Origin: Ascarosepion bandense
Taxonomy: Eukaryota; Mollusca; Cephalopoda; Sepiida; Sepiidae
Length of the DNA stretch: 64,000 bases
Assembly (NCBI GenBank): GCA_037127315.1
Contig: JBBBDQ010000420.1
Span: 2,813,501-2,877,500, forward strand
Reading direction: 5' to 3'
Position numbers and translations under genes: made by a program. The stretch's first letter is position 1; each line of letters starts with the position of its first letter. Below the pieces are notes generated by a model, which saw nothing but the letters and a program-made list of their open reading frames with translations, ran no database searches and was not told the DNA's origin. Positions 1-11,223 of the stretch are shown piece by piece.

Positions 1-64
1 ATCATGTCTTTTGCGAGACATGATCTCCCAAGCGTGTATCACGTATGGCACTTAACTGACTGAT
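1..64 (+). repeat. SINE-1 3' fragment
   Basis: This is the last part of the commonest SINE in the window. It has the inverted repeat built on CATGTC/GACATG, then the CACGTATGGCACTTAACTGACTGAT tail segment seen in the full copies. The window starts inside it, so the tRNA-like head is out of view. Confidence 0.8.
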
Positions 65-1210
65 GCAATTAACCAATCGTATTTATCTTTTTCCAGATTC
101 AAATTCAAATGTTTCTAGTTCGGCACCTATCATTTCGATAACGGTAAGAAGATCAAATTCAAAATCTAAATTGCTTGTCCGTTTAAACAAAGATGTTTAC
201 TACGAATTAATTTTTTTTTTTTGTTTAAATACTGAAATCATAAAATGGATTCAATAACTGCACCTTTCGGCTGATACGCGTGTCCTGTTTAGGGTACCTT
301 GATATGGTGTAATGGTTACCAAACTTGTCTCGCTAGAACCTATCAAAAGTGAGTTGGATTTTCACTGGTTACTCCATATTATCAACTTTGTGGCACATCT
401 AAGCAGCGCTTTTAAAATCAACTATATTTGTGTCCACTTACAAAGAAAGGAAATTAACCCTCGTCCCACAGATGTCTATTTCAGCTTCATTCTAACCGTA
501 TGTGTATATACTTGCGTGTACGTATGTATACCCTAGACTTCAAATGTTTCTATATTTTGTAAATTAAAATGCAAATCTTATTTATTATATTTAGATTTCC
601 TTCAAGTTAAATTAAATCTTATGATTATTTAATATTTGAAAGTCTAAACGATTAACGGTTTTTTTAATCTCCAATCATATGAATTTATTGTTCAACCCAG
701 AATATTACTTGTCCAGACAGTGGAAATGGAAAGAATTATTCCAATGTCTTATTTCAAACTCGGTCATATTGTGTACATTAAAAGGTACAAACAAACGTAA
801 AGCGTAACACGCACATAGGCATATACATTGAATAGGCACATACATTTTCAAACATATTTCTGTATTTACCTAATTTTTGAATAAGACACCAGTAACAAAA
901 TCTTGTTTACCATATTGATTGCATCCAGTCTTTGAGATTAAATGAAATGTTAGAACAAAATTCGTCTTTGGATAATTTATTTACAATTTAGATTCCAATA
1001 TCCAAGATTCTTAATCGAATATTTAAAATACAATCAAAACATTAAAGAAACAGACCGATTTTATTGGTTGAATATATAACAATAGATTACGAAATTATAC
1101 GGAAAATTACGAAACTGGTATTAACCGACATATCTGAATTATATTTCTTTTAACTGTTTATTTTTTTAATAGATACTTGTATTTGAGTGTATAGTCTGCC
1201 TAATTAAACA
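65..1210. other. AT-rich sequence without recognisable gene
   Basis: I see no convincing coding sequence here. Positions about 285-430 (GTAATGGTTACCAA, CTCGCTAGAA, AAGCAGCGCTT) resemble 25925-26065, so this part is probably an old interspersed repeat. The rest is featureless AT-rich DNA. Confidence 0.5.
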
Positions 1211-2226
1211 AGGTACCTCACCTCATTTTCGATATCTAACTTTTAAACTGATTTTTTAAAAATGGAAAGTTTTTCTTGAAACTTTTATTTTAGTTTAAAT
1301 TGAAGACTAAATAATTAAATTTACTATTTCCTGTAAGAATAATACTCTGGTTTCTTTGAAACAGAAATTATAGTGATTGGAATATAAAAGTTTGAGATTT
1401 TTTCAAGTTTAGAAATTTGCCAATATTTTTGAGCGATAGACATAATTGTAAACAAAATTTATTCTAGGTTTTAAAAAACTTGCAAAAATAAAATATGCAT
1501 CTGTGATATTAGAAAATTTTTTGTTAAATTAATCTGATTTACACAAATATTACTTATTTATAGCGTGAAATTTAGAATAAAACTATTTCTTAATTTGAAA
1601 CTTTTTGAAGTGTCTGCCGTATATCAAAAAATGTTGACACCTGCGTGATTAGAGATAAGATAAAAGTGTATGGCGTTCATAAGTGACAAAATTGTATAAA
1701 TTATTTTCGAATAAGGAAAGAAACTCTGACCCTTTAACTTGCACTTAGAAATTATTATTAAAAAAATTCAAATACACCAAAAAAATTATTGTAAAAATAT
1801 GAAGGCCACACAATTTGTATTAAACTTTTCAATTTTCAATAGGCAATATAATCTTCATTTATTAACTTAAAAATCTAACCGCAACAAATCTTTAAAGTAT
1901 TTCAAAAATATTCTTCAAACTTTATAAATTATTATAATTAAAAAAAAATGAAAACAATTCTTTTAAAATTTTATTAGTAATCGAAAAATAATTTTTTCTT
2001 CAGAGATTAATGTTCTTAATTTTTATTATTTATTCAAGTTATTAAAAGCTTATCAAATTAAATAATATCTGAGTTTTATTACCTTTTTTGTTTCACTCTT
2101 CGAAGTAGATTTTCGGATACAGAGGCAAGATTTAAAGAAAAAATTAGATGATTTCTATTCCACAATGAGTCCTGCGTTTAACTAATAAAACCATTTACCG
2201 CAACAAATTTATTAAAATTTTCATGT

Positions 2227-2320
2227 ATGCCGTCATTAGATCCGAATTAAGCAAGTGGAAGTTATATAATACACTCTTCCTACGTACCTCCTTACTCGTC
2301 TATCACCCTCCTTCTGACAT
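2227..2320 (+). repeat. LINE 3'-UTR fragment, direct repeat of 3646-3740
   Basis: The block from GCCGTCATTAGAT to TTCTGACATTT recurs almost unchanged at 3646-3740. There it continues into the LINE 3' end. Here it is cut off and joined head-on to the minus-strand LINE, so the 2227-3072 insertion has an inverted-junction structure. Confidence 0.65.
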
Positions 2321-3072
2321 TTTTTTTTAATCATCTCACCCCAAGCGAGGCACTCCACTGCCACTATTGCGTATGGGGCTACATAGGGGAAGGTAAAGAG
2401 AAGGAGTGGTTAGACATAGGGAATGTCAGGAGGAAGGTGACAGATGAGTAAGGATACCGAGGATGAGGGTTGGGCAGATGGGAAGATTGTTTCATAGAAT
2501 GGGAGCAGGTTAGTGTGTTAGGAGGTGTCTATTGACCTTACATTTAAACTCCTGGAGATTGTAGCCGTCGGGGAAGCAATCGTTTGGAAAAGAATTCCAC
2601 AGTCGGGAAGTGCGAGGAAAGAAACTGTTGGAGTAGAAGTTACGGCTGCATTTTATCGGTTTCACTGTAAAAGGGTGGGATCTAGTTGCTAATCTAGTAT
2701 CTCGTTCAAATACGTATTTAGGGGGCACTAGTGATCTAAGTTCATCGGAGCAGAAGCCGTGAAAGTATTTATAGAAGAGACACAGGGAAGCCACGTTGCG
2801 CCGGTGGGAGAGAGACTGCAGACGGTCTGCCAAGTCGGTATCTATCACATTACAGACTCTCCTCTGAACCTTATCGAGAAGCCCGAGGAGAACAGCAGGG
2901 GCACCCGACCAGATATGGCAGCAGTATTCAATGCACGGGCGGATGGTAGATTTATAAATGTGCAGAATAGATTCAGACGGAAAAAACTTCCGGGCCCTGC
3001 ACAGAGAACCGACTTTCATAGCAGCGGATTTAGCAATGGATTCGATATAGTCATTCCATTTGAGGTCCGCTG
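2321..3072 (-). pseudogene. Jockey/CR1-like LINE reverse transcriptase, C-terminal part and 3' end
   Basis: A minus-strand frame of about 200 residues (2510-3112) reads as the thumb and C-terminal part of a jockey-superfamily non-LTR reverse transcriptase. Recognisable blocks are DLKWNDYIESIAKSA, KVGSLCRARKFF, YKSTIRPCIEYCCHIWSGA, LLDKVQRR and SRLWNSFP. The palm (YxDD) and endonuclease regions are absent, as expected for a 5'-truncated insertion. The 3' UTR ends at about 2321 with the signature CTTGGGGTGA-ATGATTAAA read on the minus strand. The first residues of the frame lie in the flanking TIR element, so the nominal start is not genuine. The same LINE recurs many times in this window. Its C-terminal frame is intact here but not functional alone. 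Confidence 0.85.
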
Positions 3073-3645
3073 AAAGTGGAGCGGGGAACAGAGGTAAAAA
3101 TAATTTTACCAAGATTTTTAAAAAAAGAATAATTTCAAAACTTATTTAATTCATTTGTAAATGAGTACTGAAAATTCATTAAAATCCGATAATTATATGA
3201 TTTTTGCGAGGATTTCTACGTTAATGTGTCTGTCACCGGAAAAAAGCGGATGATGTCATCATTACGTTTTCTATTGTAAACAGTCGTAATGTTTTGTTTA
3301 CTCTCTAACTTAAATTAAAACAAGATTTTCTGCCAAAATTTCGAAAATGTTAGAAGGAATTAAAAATTTTAAAAAATAAGTAAAAATTCCGATGATCTTT
3401 CCTTGATAATATATATATGATAATATAAAGATTTGAGGGAAAACGTTCGATTTTATTATGTCTGGTGTCTTTTTTATTCATACTATGCTGTTTTTTTTTG
3501 TTTTTTTTTAGCGATTTAGTGGAGTTACCTAAATTAAATAGTACATTATATAATTTGCACCGGCATAAATCTTCGAGAAATCTTCTTTGAAAAATATTTA
3601 TCTTCTGGAAGTAATCGAACAAGCATGCTCCCAAAACCGGGGAGA

Positions 3646-3838
3646 TGCCGTCATTAGATACGAATTAAGCAAGTGGAAGTTATATAATACACTCTTCCTA
3701 CGTACCTCCTTACTCGTCTATCACCCTCCTTCTGACATTTCCTATATCCAATCGCTCTCTCAGCACCTTCCCCTATGTAACCCCCTGCGCTATATTGGCA
3801 GTGGAATGCCTTGCTTGGGGTGAAATGATTAAAACAAA
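3646..3838 (+). repeat. LINE 3' end fragment
   Basis: Plus-strand 3' UTR of the jockey-like LINE, ending with the family signature (CCCCTGCGC, GGCAGTGGAATGCCTTGC, TTGGGGTGAAATGATTAAAA). No coding part remains. Confidence 0.75.
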
Positions 3839-3905
3839 ATGCACGACCAGTAACTATCTATCTTGAGTGACTCTTGGGCCATGTATTGGGTGGTCAGAAA
3901 AAAAT

Positions 3906-3965
3906 AAAAGAGGACGCAGGGTATGTGCTGGCCCTGGGCATCCAGCACATACCCTGCCTCTTCTT
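3906..3965. repeat. Perfect-stem hairpin
   Basis: CAGGGTATGTGCTGG at 3916-3930 is answered by its reverse complement at 3940-3954. The stem extends through GAGGC/GCCTC with a two-base bulge, and the loop is about 9 bases. The stem is GC-rich inside AT-rich DNA. Function unknown. Confidence 0.7.
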
Positions 3966-4008
3966 TTGCATTATACTGTAAGAGTGACTGTCAATAAAGG
4001 TCAAAATA

Positions 4009-4401
4009 TAATTTTATTTGATTTTTATCACATTTTATTTGATTTGATTTTTGTCACATTTTATTTTATTTGATTTTTATCACATTTTATTTTATTTGAT
4101 TTTTATCACATTTTATTTTATTTGATTTTTGTCACATTTTATTTTATTTGATTTTTGTCACATTTTATTTTATTTGATTTTTTGTCACATTTTATTTTAT
4201 TTGATTTTTGTCACATTTTATTTTATTTGATTTTTGTCACATTTTATTTTATTTGATTTTTGTCACATTTTATTTTATTTGATTTTTGTCACATTTTATT
4301 TTATTTTATTTTTGTCACATTTTATTTTATTTTATTTTTGTCACATTTTATTTTATTTGATTTTTGTCACATTTTATTTTATTTGATTTTTGTCACATTT
4401 T
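4009..4401. repeat. Minisatellite, 25-26 bp unit
   Basis: About 15 head-to-tail units of the form TTTTGTCACATTTTATTTTATTTGA with few substitutions (T/G before TCAC, GATT/TATT). The array lies just 3' of the hairpin at 3906-3965. Confidence 0.92.
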
Positions 4402-4792
4402 GACTGTTACATAGTAAATTATTTTGTTTGGTTTTTGAAAAAAGATTGTTCATTCAAAGCTCACACGTGCTGTACACGATTGGGATTCGTGTGAACATCT
4501 ATTTTTATTAAAAAAAAACTTTCAATAATCAGTAAGAGAGAAATGTTTGATGTGTAGTGCATTTCGAATAGCAAGATGATTTTCAATTGTGAATTATAAA
4601 GAATTTTTGTGTTTTTGATTAGGAATTTCCTTTAGGGTTCTCGTAAATTAAGGGTTAGTAAAAAAATTTTATGTTAATTTGGTTTCATAAGTGACATATG
4701 AGGCGTCACGTATAAAACCAAAGTGCCATAAAAATATGTTTTTATTAAATTATAACGTCACTTATAAAAATATGGAAAATATCACTTATAAA

Positions 4793-5304
4793 TCTAATTA
4801 TAAATGGAACTTTGTCTCTCTGTGTGTGCGTCTGCGTGTGTGCGTCCGTTACCTATAGACTTCGAAACGGCTGAACCGATTTTCTTGACAATTTACACAG
4901 TTGTACTATAAACGTCTGCGAGTGCTTTTAGATAGTTTTGTGTCGAGGTACCCCCGATAAATATCGAAAACTGATAATCGAAAAAATCGGGTTATAGAAG
5001 GAGTCGTCCGATTTTAATCAAATTTGATACACTCATAGACAAAGACATAAGAAACGATATTCAGAAGTTTCAAGGTTGCAGTTCTTACAATAGTGAAGAA
5101 AATCTATAATATATATATATAAGGCAAGATGTTTGTGTGTGTGTCTGTTTATCTGTTTGTATGTCCTTTATACAAATCTACAATTTTTATCCGATTCTCA
5201 CCAAACTTCACTCAAATATTCTTTAGGTTGAGTCTGTGCTCCAGGACCATGGATTTGTTTTAAAGCTTTCATTACACCCGAGCAACGCCGGGCTATACTG
5301 CTCG
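4793..5304 (+). mobile_element. Helitron-like non-autonomous element, copy H1
   Basis: Begins TCTAATTATAAATGG and ends with the CCCGAGCAACGCCGGG hairpin followed by CTATACTGCTCG. The family terminus is CTAG, so this 3' end carries a mutation (CTCG). The interior shares the family blocks (GTTACCTATAGACT, AACCGATTTTCTTGA, AGGTACCCCCGATAAATATCG). No Rep or helicase frame. Confidence 0.8.
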
Positions 5305-5451
5305 CATATATATATATATGGTGGGGTGTTACTTCCAGAAGCAAAAATTATTTACTAAATTGTGATGTCCGAACGTAAAAAAATAGGAATATTTGTTATG
5401 GGGACTCACATATGACACATATATAAGTAGCAGCTACACCCTGGAGGGATG

Positions 5452-5454
<3 letters not shown>

Positions 5455-5501
<47 letters not shown>
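5455..5501. repeat. (AG)n microsatellite
   Basis: Uninterrupted GA dinucleotide run of about 45 bases. It is translated as Leu-Ser repeats in an open frame on the minus strand that has no other support. Confidence 0.95.
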
Positions 5502-5503
<2 letters not shown>

Positions 5504-5841
5504 TCTATTCCATCATAACTCTGTTCCGTTTTTGTGTCTTTATTTCTGGCCCCAACAGAACATAATAACTTGGTGACGAGGTCACAACAGTATTTTAGTA
5601 TCATACAAACACGGATAAAAAAATCCATAAAAACTGCTTCATAATTTGAAATGTTACTTATTTTAACTTCAAGTTGTGCATTCGTAAAATTCCCTGTTGT
5701 ACGTTTGAAAATAATAAAAACGTTGAAGATGCCGAAATATTGAAACCAATGTTGCGTAAACAATTGGTTTCAAATGAAAAATATTGAAAAGCACTACATT
5801 AAACAATATATATGTAATGAACACTTTTAATAGAACTGTAT

Positions 5842-6062
5842 CAGTCAGCTAAGACTATACGTGATACACGCTTGGGCGATCATGTCTCAAAAGAGACATG
5901 ACTGACTGGGCAGAAGATTCTCCTGCAGTAGGATGCCATTACTTTCTGTGGTAGACTGGTTGCCAAGCAAGGCTATAAGATCCAATTTGTTTTATTTAAC
6001 CAATAGCTGGAGAGGCAAGTAACGGGTTCATAGCTTTCTTAAGAGTATTTGCGCGTATGACT
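5842..6062 (-). repeat. SINE-1 copy, 5'-truncated
   Basis: Minus-strand SINE-1. The 3' tail, palindrome and body are present up to TATTTGCGCG, but the tRNA-like head is missing. Confidence 0.85.
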
Positions 6063-6204
6063 GGTCTAATATATATATAAGTAAACATTTGGGGAGTACC
6101 CTGCATTTCTTTGAAATGTTAGAATGAAAGATACAGTTTTAATAAATAAAATGTAACTGTTTAAAATTTAAGATGTCTAGTCAGACACGCGTGTCCACGA
6201 AATA

Positions 6205-6480
6205 TCAGTCAGTTAAGTGCCATACGTGATACACGCTTGGACGATCATGTCTCGAAAGAGACATGACTTAATGGGTAAAAGATTATCCCGCCCTAAATTA
6301 CCTTTATTTGCTAGTCAAGGATGTAGAACTCAATCTGTCCTGTTATTTAATCCATAACTGGAGAGGAGTGACGGATTAATACCCTTCCCAGGGGTATTTG
6401 CGCGTAAGTAAATGCAAGAAATTTAAGTGGAATTCGAACTCGGTTCCGACCCGATACGTACTTCACCACAACGCACCTCC
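6205..6480 (-). repeat. SINE-1 copy
   Basis: Minus-strand copy with tail, palindrome, body and degenerate tRNA-like head (reverse of CGTTGTGGTGAAGTACG, then GAGTTCGAATTCC). The B box is preserved and the A box is altered. Confidence 0.88.
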
Positions 6481-6655
6481 GCAAAGTAAATAACGTTTAA
6501 AATAAGAAGAGATATTTTCATAGTATCAATATGTAATAAAGATAACAAAATATTTCCATTGATGACTATAAATAAATATTTGATTACTGCAAAATCTGTC
6601 ACACTGGGATGTTTGGCACATCAGTTGCCCCCATAAAGACATCTAATCTGTATGT

Positions 6656-6964
6656 CAGTCAGTCAGTTAAGTGCCGTACGTGAATCATGCTTGGGCGATC
6701 ATGTCTCGAAAGAGACATGACTAACTGGGCAGAAGATTATCCCGCAGTAGGTTGCCATTGCTTTCTATGGTAGACTGGTTGCCGGCCAAGGCTTATAAAA
6801 CCCAATCTGTCCTGTTATTTAACCCATAACTGGAGGGAAGAGACGGATTAATACCTTTCCCAAGGGTATTTGCGCGTAAGTGAATGCAATGAATACAACT
6901 GGAATTCGAACTCGGCTCCGCGATTTCTGGTTCTGAGCCGATATCCACTGGACCACAACGCACA
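6656..6964 (-). repeat. SINE-1 copy with 11-bp target-site duplication
   Basis: Full-length minus-strand copy of about 310 bp. Read 5' to 3' it has an A box like TGGTCCAGTGG and a B box GAGTTCGAATTCC, so its RNA head is tRNA-derived with an internal Pol III promoter. It then has a unique body, a CATGTCTC/GAGACATG hairpin and a tail ending in tetranucleotide CTGA repeats. AATCTGTATGT flanks both ends (6645-6655 and 6965-6975), which shows that it was retroposed. It has no coding capacity, and a LINE would have to supply reverse transcriptase in trans. The head resembles published octopus tRNA-SINEs only in general design. Confidence 0.93.
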
Positions 6965-7333
6965 AATCTGTATGTAGACATGTTTAAAGCCCAGTTAGGA
7001 GTTGTATTGTCAAAGTAATTTAGAAGTTTGTCAGAAGGTATGAAATTAGCATTTGGTTTACAAGTATGCACTTATTCTAATAACAAAATGTTTTTAAATG
7101 TAAAAGAAAATTCCCCTAAGTATGAATATTGTTTGTAAAAAGACCTAATATATAGAAACTTACCGTTGCCCTTCGAAAAGAAGAACTTATAACTCATATC
7201 ATTCCAAAGTGAATAAAATTAATTTGATGAGTGATTTGCACGTGTCTTGCTAATTTCCTTTATCTCAAAATCTAAACATTGAAGTTTTTGAAATATACAT
7301 TCAATTTTGTTTCGTAGATAAGACAGTCACACA

Positions 7334-7923
7334 TCTAAACTTATTTATAAATGAAAGTTTGTCTGTGTGTGTGTGTGTGTGTGTGTCCGTTACCTATAGA
7401 CTCCGAAACAGCTGAACCGATTTTCTTGAAAATTTATACAGTTGTACTAAAAGCGACTGCGAGTGTTCTTAGCTAGGTTTTGTGTAGAGGTACCCCCGAT
7501 AAATATCGATAATCGAAAAAATCGGGTTATAGAAGGAGTGGTCCGATTTTAATCAAATTTGATACACTCATAGACAAAGACATAAGAAATGATATTCAGA
7601 AGTTTCAAGGTTGCAGTTCTTACAAGAGAGCAGAAAATCGATATTATATATCTATATATACATATATATATATATATATAAAAGGCAAGATGTTTGTTTG
7701 TTTGTTTGTTTGTGTGTGTGTGTGTGTGTGTGTGTGGGTGTGTGTGTGTGTGTGTCTGTCTGTCTGTTTATCTGTCTGTATGTTCTTTATGCAAATCCAC
7801 AATTTTTATCCGATTCTCACCAAACTTCACACAAATATGCTTTAGGCTGAGTCTGAGCTCCAGGACCATGGATTATTTTTAAAGTTTTCATTACACCCGA
7901 GCAACGCCGGGCTATACTGCTAG
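7334..7923 (+). mobile_element. Helitron-like non-autonomous element, copy H2 (short form)
   Basis: A 590-bp element with classical Helitron ends: A at 7333, then 5' TCTAAACTTATTTATAAATG, a 3' hairpin CCCGAGCAACGCCGGG, CTATACTGCTAG, and T at 7924. There are no terminal inverted repeats and no target duplication. The interior contains a (GT)n tract, the CCGATTTTCTTGAAAA block, the nearly palindromic ATCGATAATCG region, and a TA tract followed by GGCAAGATGTTTG. It encodes no Rep/helicase, so it depends on an autonomous partner outside the window. Confidence 0.9.
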
Positions 7924-8458
7924 TTTAATATATTGTAGTGATCAGTAGGTATTGTAATGAAGTCGTTTTACCGTTTGATGATAACACGAGTCTTAATATC
8001 TCTTAGTTAGCATTACGCATTGTTCAACTCATTGTTCCATCATTTACAATCGGTTAGTAAGTGCGTGCGTAAGAAACAAGAACTTTACATTCTCATCTGT
8101 GATGATTCAGAGACTGTTAATCTCTTTTACATGGCGTGTTTTGAACAACTTTTAAACTATATCCATTCCGATTTGAATCAAAGAATATCACTTGCGTGAA
8201 ACAATAAGGTAATTTCGAATTCTTTTGAAAATGTAGAACCTGTGCCATAATGCTAGTCCTGAAATGTCCTGCTCTTGTCTGGACCCATGGGAGAGAAAAT
8301 CTGACAACTTAGTTGCCGGAAATGTTTTAGGACCCGAGCATAATCATCAATGAAGAATAATTTTCCTACGCAATATTTTCGTATAAAACTAACCGTCATG
8401 TACATTGGTATGTGCACAAACTTTCTGAAAAGATAAAAATTAATGTTTCATGCATTAC

Positions 8459-8489
<31 letters not shown>

Positions 8490-8492
<3 letters not shown>

Positions 8493-8542
8493 ATCCGCAG
8501 ACAGATCTGTTTCGCTATATCATAGCTCATCAGTACAATCAG
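8490..8542 (-). ncRNA. Hammerhead ribozyme motif in SINE-2
   Basis: Minus strand: CTGATGA (8527-8533) is followed by stem II GCTAT/ATAGC with a GAT loop and then GAAA (8510-8513). A self-complementary ACAGATCTGT forms stem III, then the cleavage triplet GTC. All core residues match the hammerhead consensus. Helix I (TTGTA with TGCGG) pairs with U-G wobbles. The related copy at 50432-50481 pairs with CCGGA, so the ancestral helix was probably CCGTA/TGCGG. Self-cleavage is inferred from the motif. Confidence 0.75.
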
Positions 8543-8686
8543 ACCCGATTGCTTTTAACCTTTTAACCCAGGGTTGAAACCCGACCGAAGTGGCGTAAGT
8601 CGGCGGTTCTACCTCTGGGCCATGGGCGCACGGTAGAAGAAGGCAGATTTTTTAGCATGTATATTGTCATTATAGACGCCCAATAG

Positions 8687-8690
<4 letters not shown>
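8490..8690 (-). repeat. SINE-2 copy: tRNA-like head plus hammerhead tail
   Basis: Read on the minus strand, GCGCCCATGGCCCAGAGGTAG carries a good A box (TGGCCCAGAGG). A T-arm-like GGGTTTCAACCCTGG follows as B box, so this head is tRNA-derived. Some 45 bases further on, the element ends with a hammerhead ribozyme motif (8490-8542) directly against a (TA)n tract. The upstream part (GCTATTGGGCGT) is shared with 10596-10808 and 50432-50658. No coding capacity. Confidence 0.82.

Positions 8691-8753
<63 letters not shown>
8690..8753. repeat. (TA)n microsatellite
   Basis: About 60 bases of uninterrupted TA repeats. Further (TA)n runs occur at 8459-8489, 8881-8900, 8924-8974 and 9258-9296. Confidence 0.97.
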
Positions 8754-8755
<2 letters not shown>

Positions 8756-8922
8756 TTTCAATGTAGACTTATAAATATGCCCAGTTTTACAATTGTCTGT
8801 TTGTCGGTGTAGAACACTGTTAAAATTATGTACGTACAATTATTTAGATATAGAAAAACTGCAAGGTTCAATAGGTTACTATATATATATATATATATAT
8901 ACGTAATGCATGAAACATTAAT

Positions 8923-8978
<56 letters not shown>

Positions 8979-9252
8979 CTGTAGCAACATACATTTATTT
9001 GAGACGAGATGTACAACCGGCATTATATATATATATATTAAAATAGAAATCTGGAAATATATATAAATATATGTTTCTAGGTAGCTTATTACAACTTCTG
9101 CTTACCGTCATTAAGGGAACAGATTTTATCACAAACTCAAAGATAACCTCCGTATAAATGATCACTGAATATATTTTTATGATCAACTTTTCCTGTCATG
9201 AATAATTAAAAATTATCTATTTTTGCCTTCTCCACCTCTGTGTTTCTTCTTC

Positions 9253-9297
<45 letters not shown>

Positions 9298-9299
9298 AA

Positions 9300-9979
9300 T
9301 CAAAAGTAACAATGCTGCCAATGCAAATTCAATCGAATCATAATAATAGATAAGACACGTGAGAATGTCTTTTCTGCCTTTTTATTGCGGACGAGAGTTT
9401 ATTACAGTCGACTTAAATTGGTTTCTTTTGTGTCCCGCGAGAAGGCTGATACGGAATTGTTCCACAGATAGCACATATTTCCAAATTTATCAGCGGTATA
9501 ATTGAATTGATTTCTTTGCAATGTTTTCTTCGTGTAAACTCTGTATCCACTGTTGTTAATTACTTGGCGTACATACACTGAGTCTCTGCGCACTTTGATT
9601 AAAGCCAGATGCACACGTGTAGCGACTACGCGTTGATCACATTCAGGTGAACGCCGAGCTGTTCATGCGAGTGCTTCTACGTGGTGATTATCGCCGAGTG
9701 TATCGCCTTTTTCCGATTCAATCCGATTGTATACGAGGCTGCAAATCGTGAATGCTTAAAACGGGGATGTTACCTGTCAAAAGAAAATAAAATTAGCATA
9801 GAAATACGAAGCGGGTGTGGACCAATAGGCGGTTCAAATGATTCTGTTGTTTGTAGAATTGGTAAAATTTAAAAGTTGCGATTTTAAATCATATTGAAAA
9901 TAATGATTCTATGACATTTTTTTCATTTCCTTCAGAGATGTTTTAGTTGTTCTTTATTGAAGAAGCTCGAGATAAAAAG

Positions 9980-9980
<1 letters not shown>
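9300..9980. other. Sequence without recognisable gene
   Basis: Somewhat more GC-rich than its surroundings. Short open frames on both strands show no family signature. Nothing assignable. Confidence 0.4.
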
Positions 9981-10024
<44 letters not shown>

Positions 10025-10030
<6 letters not shown>

Positions 10031-10540
10031 TTAAATAAATTCTTTCTGCATATTTTTAATAATATCCGTTCATACTCACGGATAATCTTTCGTGTATTAT
10101 AATTGAAAGATGACAGAAATGAGCTGTAACATTGACAAATAGTTTTATTATTCATTTCTCGTTGTTCCTAAGTACAATCGCTTTCCGAGATCATCTGTAG
10201 TAATGTTCTAGAATGTTTACAGAAGGATCATGGCATTACAACAGAAAAATAAAAATTCCATTTTGGATTATTTTCCCGTTTTAATGAATGCTAAGCAACC
10301 GTTATATGTGAAGCAAGAAGAAATTATTTTTGATACCCTAACTCACACCCTAAAGATGATCTCGGAAGGTGATTGAAAGTACTTGCGAACATTGAGAAAT
10401 GGATGATAATAACGTCTGTCAACGTTACAACTCATTTCTTACATCTTTCAATTATAATACGCAAAAGCTTATCCATGAGTATGAACGGATGTTATTAAAA
10501 GTAACCGGACACAATGTATGCAATTTATTTAATCTGAGAT
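10025..10540. mobile_element. Foldback (long inverted repeat) element
   Basis: The left arm (about 10025-10198) and right arm (about 10358-10540) are imperfect reverse complements over roughly 170 bases. Shared blocks are AGATTAAATAAATT, TCCGTTCATACTCA, TATTATAATTGAAAGATG, GAGCTGTAAC(A/G)TTGACA and CCGAGATCATCT. The loop is about 160 bp and non-coding. The left arm starts at the edge of a (TA)n tract. A third copy of the arm lies at 63855-64000. It resembles a MITE or foldback element; the transposase class is unknown. Confidence 0.82.
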
Positions 10541-10595
10541 GAGTTAAAAAAAATTTGCTGCCTAAACCCCTCCCCCCACATATATATATATATAT

Positions 10596-10808
10596 ATACG
10601 CTCTCACACCCTGATTGAGTACTCTGAAAAAATAGTAGACTTTGATAAACAGTAGCTACTCTGGCATGTACGCATCGCTCATTCAGTGAAATGAATTAGA
10701 GCGCTCTAGCTATTGGGAGCGTATAATGATATGCGCTAAAAAGTCTGCCTACTTCTACCGAACGCCCATAGTCCAAGGGTAGAGTCGCCGACTGACGCCA
10801 TTTCCGTG
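10596..10808 (+). repeat. SINE-2 copy, truncated before the ribozyme
   Basis: Plus strand. CGCTCTCACACCCTGATTGAG, CATCGCTCATTCAGTGAA and CTAGCTATTGGG match the upstream parts of the 40.7 and 50.4 kb copies. The tRNA-like head (CATAGTCCAAGGGTAGAG) follows, and the copy stops at a (TA)n tract before the B box and hammerhead. Confidence 0.75.
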
Positions 10809-10904
10809 TATATATATATATATATTGTAAATAAGTTGTTGAACTCGTACGTTTATTTACCTTTTTGTTCATGCATTTACTTTTATAAAGAGTGCTCGAT
10901 ACAA

Positions 10905-11223
10905 ATGTAGAGCGTTATACTGTAATAGTTGTTACAATGTTTTTAAATTCATAGTATCACTACACAAAAAAATGTTTCGAAGCCAGCCCATTATGTTTTG
11001 GATTCATCCTCAGGTGAGTTTTTTAGAAATGAGAATTATCCATTTGAAAAAGCCAGTTTATTTGTGTTGGATTTGTTAATTTTGGGTGTCAGCGGGGCTG
11101 GTCTAAAAAGGTCAACAGAACTCAAAATACAGACCAACATAATGGGCTGACTTCGAAACATGAGAAATTTTTTGTGTAGTGATACTATGAATTTAAAAAC
11201 ATTGTAACAAGCATTACAGTATA

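Larger units (their letters stand above)
1211..3530. mobile_element. Non-autonomous TIR transposon copy 1, split by a LINE insertion
   Basis: Positions 1211-2226 and 3073-3530 match 12030-13482 along their whole length with many substitutions and small indels. Both copies start AGGTA(T/C)CTC and end in its reverse complement (GGAG(A/T)TACCT), giving short terminal inverted repeats of about 13 bp. Without the insertion this copy is about 1.47 kb. AATTAAA occurs just outside both ends (1202-1208 and 3532-3538), a possible target duplication of the hAT size class. No transposase is readable. Superfamily is uncertain. Confidence 0.7.
8441..8920. repeat. Foldback unit in TA tracts enclosing a SINE-2 copy
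   Basis: TAATGTTTCATGCATTACGT at 8441-8460 is repeated as a perfect 20-bp reverse complement at 8901-8920. Each arm abuts a (TA)n tract on its inner side. The enclosed 440 bp holds a SINE-2 copy and another long (TA)n run. Confidence 0.85.

Noticed and set aside
7611..7882. Cysteine/valine-rich open frames
   Set aside because: They are translated (GT)n and (TA)n within a Helitron-like element, not cysteine-rich peptides.
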